From contig CAVPTO010000003.1 of NCBI GenBank assembly GCA_963708675.1, forward strand, positions 5,394,001-5,458,000: a stretch of 64,000 nt of DNA. The letters run 5' to 3'. Below, in pieces: positions 62,211 to 64,000 of this stretch. The notes under the pieces are model-generated. The model saw nothing but the letters and a program-made list of their open reading frames with translations. It was not told the DNA's origin and made no database searches. Both the position numbers and the translations under genes were made by a program. The stretch is from DATAXP01 sp963708675. GTDB lineage: Bacteria; Planctomycetota; Planctomycetia; Pirellulales; PNKZ01. Numbering within the stretch: position 1 is the stretch's first letter; every line of letters begins with the position of its first letter.

Positions 62211-63860
62211 TCAATACGCTAGACGAACGCCGACGACGGTGTTCACGTGCAAGGCCGCGCGCCGTAGGTCGACAAGCGCGTCGCGATATTGTCGGACGAC
62301 ATCGACGTAATCGCGTTGCGACTGCAGGTAAGCGAGCGTGTCGACCTGGCCGCCTCGCAGTTGGGTCAGGGTTTTGTCGCGAATGGTCTTGGCGCGGGGA
62401 AGTATCGAAGCGTCGAGCCGCTTTACCTTCTCGGCTGCGAGTTGGTAGTCGCGATAGGCCTGGCGAACCTCGGATTCGATCTGCCGCGACAAATGCGCCC
62501 ATTCCATGCGAGTCTGGCCGACGTTCAACTCGGCACGGCGGATGTTGCCTTGGTTGCGGTTGAAGATCGGAATGCTCGCCATGCCGCTGACGCCCCACGA
62601 CGACGTATTTTGCCCGCCCGAAGCAGTGTTATCCTTGATGCCCCAAGGCGTGTAGAGGACGAACACGTCGGGATAGCGTTCCTTAACGGCCAGATCGACT
62701 TCGGCCGAAGCGCGACCAACGCCAAGCTGATACGCGCGCAGGTCGGGTCGATTCAACTGCGCGAGTTCAAGAAGCTGATCGACGTCGGCCAGCGCCGTCG
62801 CGTCCGATTGAATCGAGCCACGTATCTCAAGCGGCGCGACTTCAGGCGACGGCAGCATCAGCAATGCGGCGAGGTTTTGCTTCGCTTTTTCGAGGCCCGC
62901 GATCGCATCCAAACGGGCGACGTCAGCTGAGTCGATTTGTACAAGGATGCGGTCCAAGTCGAGAGTCGAAACCTCCTGACCGCGGACGAGTTGCTCGATC
63001 GCGCCGCGAACGTCGGCAAGACCGGCGAGACTGGCGTTGACGTAGCGAAGGTTCTCACGAGCGGCCAGCACGTCGACGTACCGCACGTAGAGGGTTTCGA
63101 TTTCGAGGCGCACCGCGTCTTGGTATTGCGCTTGCAACACATCGCGGGCACGTTGAGCAGCGATGACGCGGTAGGCACGCTTGCGATTGATGTCGACAGG
63201 TTGGATGATCGTGACGCCGTAACCGACGTCGCCCGGTTTCGTCGGTGAGTATTGGCCGTAGGGCGCGTCATCGACGCTTCCAAAGACGAGCGGATTGCCA
63301 CGCAGGCCGGCAGTGAGCACGTCGGCCGTTGCTTTGGGGATTTCTTGGAACTTCGCTCGCAGCGAGAGGTTTTGCTCAGCGACCATCACAATCGCGGTGT
63401 CGAGCGTCATGCCATCCGCTGGCCCTTCTTCGTCGACGGCAGGACGATCCAAAGGTCCGCCTGGCGGCAACTCTGTGGGCGAAACCTGCGGAGGCGACGC
63501 GAGCGTTTCCGACTGTCTGAAGGCGGCTGATGGGATCGGGTTTGCGGCGGCTGAGAGCACGTCTCGGCGCTGTGCGATGCGTTGACTGTCGCCCACGGAC
63601 AATTCGCGAAGCGCCGATTGCCCGGAGCCCGGACTCGGCCCCAGGCGGTTATGCTCTGCGCCAGGCGCCAACGCGCCAGCGGCTTTGTCTCGCTGTTGTT
63701 GCTGAGCACGCTGTCCTGCGCCGATGACGATCAGTTCGTCGGCCAACTGTTTTTGGGCGAACGCGGATTGTTGCGCGGCGAGCACAATAGCGCAAGCCGA
63801 CAGCAGCACCCACGGGTGCACGCGTCGGTCGTGTCGCTTCATGCTGCCGCAGATCTTCAT
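62211..63860 (-). CDS. TolC-family outer-membrane efflux protein
   Basis: The 549-aa protein starts at ATG 63860 (GGAGG six bases upstream), with MKRHDRRVHPWVLLSACAI and a signal peptide ending SAFAQ. A Gln-rich and Pro-rich low-complexity part (about 35-155) precedes the TolC fold. That fold has two repeats of long helices and beta strands: MTLDTAIVMVAEQNLSLRAK, GNPLVFGSVDDAPYG, NRKRAYRVIAAQRARD, LNRPDLRAYQLGVGRA and a second hairpin with GNIRRAELNVGQTRMEW. It should form a trimeric channel. It lies in an operon with a thioredoxin-like protein and an ABC exporter, downstream of a His-rich protein, and may serve metal or drug export. Confidence 0.93.
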   Translation of the reverse strand: MKICGSMKRHDRRVHPWVLLSACAIVLAAQQSAFAQKQLADELIVIGAGQRAQQQQRDKAAGALAPGAEHNRLGPSPGSGQSALRELSVGDSQRIAQRRDVLSAAANPIPSAAFRQSETLASPPQVSPTELPPGGPLDRPAVDEEGPADGMTLDTAIVMVAEQNLSLRAKFQEIPKATADVLTAGLRGNPLVFGSVDDAPYGQYSPTKPGDVGYGVTIIQPVDINRKRAYRVIAAQRARDVLQAQYQDAVRLEIETLYVRYVDVLAARENLRYVNASLAGLADVRGAIEQLVRGQEVSTLDLDRILVQIDSADVARLDAIAGLEKAKQNLAALLMLPSPEVAPLEIRGSIQSDATALADVDQLLELAQLNRPDLRAYQLGVGRASAEVDLAVKERYPDVFVLYTPWGIKDNTASGGQNTSSWGVSGMASIPIFNRNQGNIRRAELNVGQTRMEWAHLSRQIESEVRQAYRDYQLAAEKVKRLDASILPRAKTIRDKTLTQLRGGQVDTLAYLQSQRDYVDVVRQYRDALVDLRRAALHVNTVVGVRLAY

Positions 63861-63903
63861 ACGCACCTCCGTGTGCGCGTTTCCGTTTGCCGCTAAAGAT
63901 CGC

Positions 63904-64000
63904 TTACTTGTGGTCGTGGCCGTGGTCGTGATGTTCGATCGTGCCGACAAAGTGCTTGTCACCAATGTCGACGGTCAGCCGTCCCGTGGTCTTCTCGTCG
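63904..64000 (-). CDS. Partial protein with His-rich C-terminus (start lies outside the window)
   Basis: The last 31 codons are seen, ending DIGDKHFVGTIEHHDHGHDHK, followed by TAA at 63904-63906. The frame is open to the window edge, so the start is outside. The HHDHGHDHK tail is a likely metal-binding end (zinc, cobalt, nickel or copper). It is the first visible gene of the operon running through TolC to the ABC exporter. A periplasmic metal-binding protein is one guess; the family cannot be named from so little. Confidence 0.6.
   Translation of the reverse strand, partial: DEKTTGRLTVDIGDKHFVGTIEHHDHGHDHK

Noticed and set aside
1..64000. CRISPR arrays, tRNA or rRNA genes, phage or transposase genes
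   Set aside because: No regularly spaced repeat set, cloverleaf or recombinase motif was found on either strand by eye; a covariance-model search would be needed to be certain about small RNAs.

Overview
The window is about 60% GC and reads as a chromosome segment of a planctomycete, most likely order Pirellulales. Three DUF1549/DUF1553 cytochrome-type genes (two with a DUF1501 partner), an ECF sigma factor overlapping a Hanks-type kinase, a kinase-FGE fusion, and a MoxR/DUF58/BatA/DUF4159 cluster together are a planctomycete signature. No rRNA, tRNA, CRISPR array, transposase or phage gene was seen.

Layout. 1-3447 (minus): anti-sigma-like membrane protein, charged secreted protein and a partial PSCyt/BIG2/DUF1549/DUF1553 protein. 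3714-8842 (plus): putA, then amtB with a near-consensus sigma-54 promoter. 9104-9690 (minus): Doc-type toxin and antitoxin. 9836-14553 (plus): aspartate aminotransferase, arfB and two membrane glycosyltransferases. 14599-18289: HEAT-VWA gene (frameshifted), NYN ribonuclease, CHAD protein and a FixJ-type regulator. 18444-22995: a CheB-CheR-PAS-histidine kinase-REC gene now split in two. 23143-24211: PHA-system-like protein and WYL regulator. 24379-27062: ECF sigma and kinase-FGE. 27157-30579: DUF1549 and DUF1501 pair. 30779-37314: CHASE3 hybrid kinase with three receivers, CheR, CheB and REC-kinase-REC. 37465-44383: second DUF1549/DUF1553-DUF1501 set followed by two degenerate amidohydrolases and DUF1543. 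44460-59410: one long plus-strand cluster of TPR-peptidase, DUF4159, MoxR ATPase, DUF58, BatA-like VWA protein, giant coiled-coil protein, VWA/glutamine-amidotransferase-like protein and a caspase-like protein without its cysteine. 59423-64000 (minus): ABC exporter, thioredoxin-like protein, TolC and a His-rich protein end.

How it fits together. Two signalling blocks (17630-22995 and 30779-37314) carry CheB and CheR activities, four histidine-kinase or regulator proteins and seven receiver domains, but no chemoreceptor, CheA or CheW. They look like stress-type phosphorelays, not chemotaxis. The 44-59 kb cluster joins an AAA+ ATPase to several VWA proteins of the inner membrane and periplasm, and is the best candidate here for an undescribed multi-protein machine.

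Caution. At least seven small indels break genes at points where the family continues in another frame, and one correction each restores a full-length protein. They may be assembly errors or real decay, and they affect how several entries should be read.
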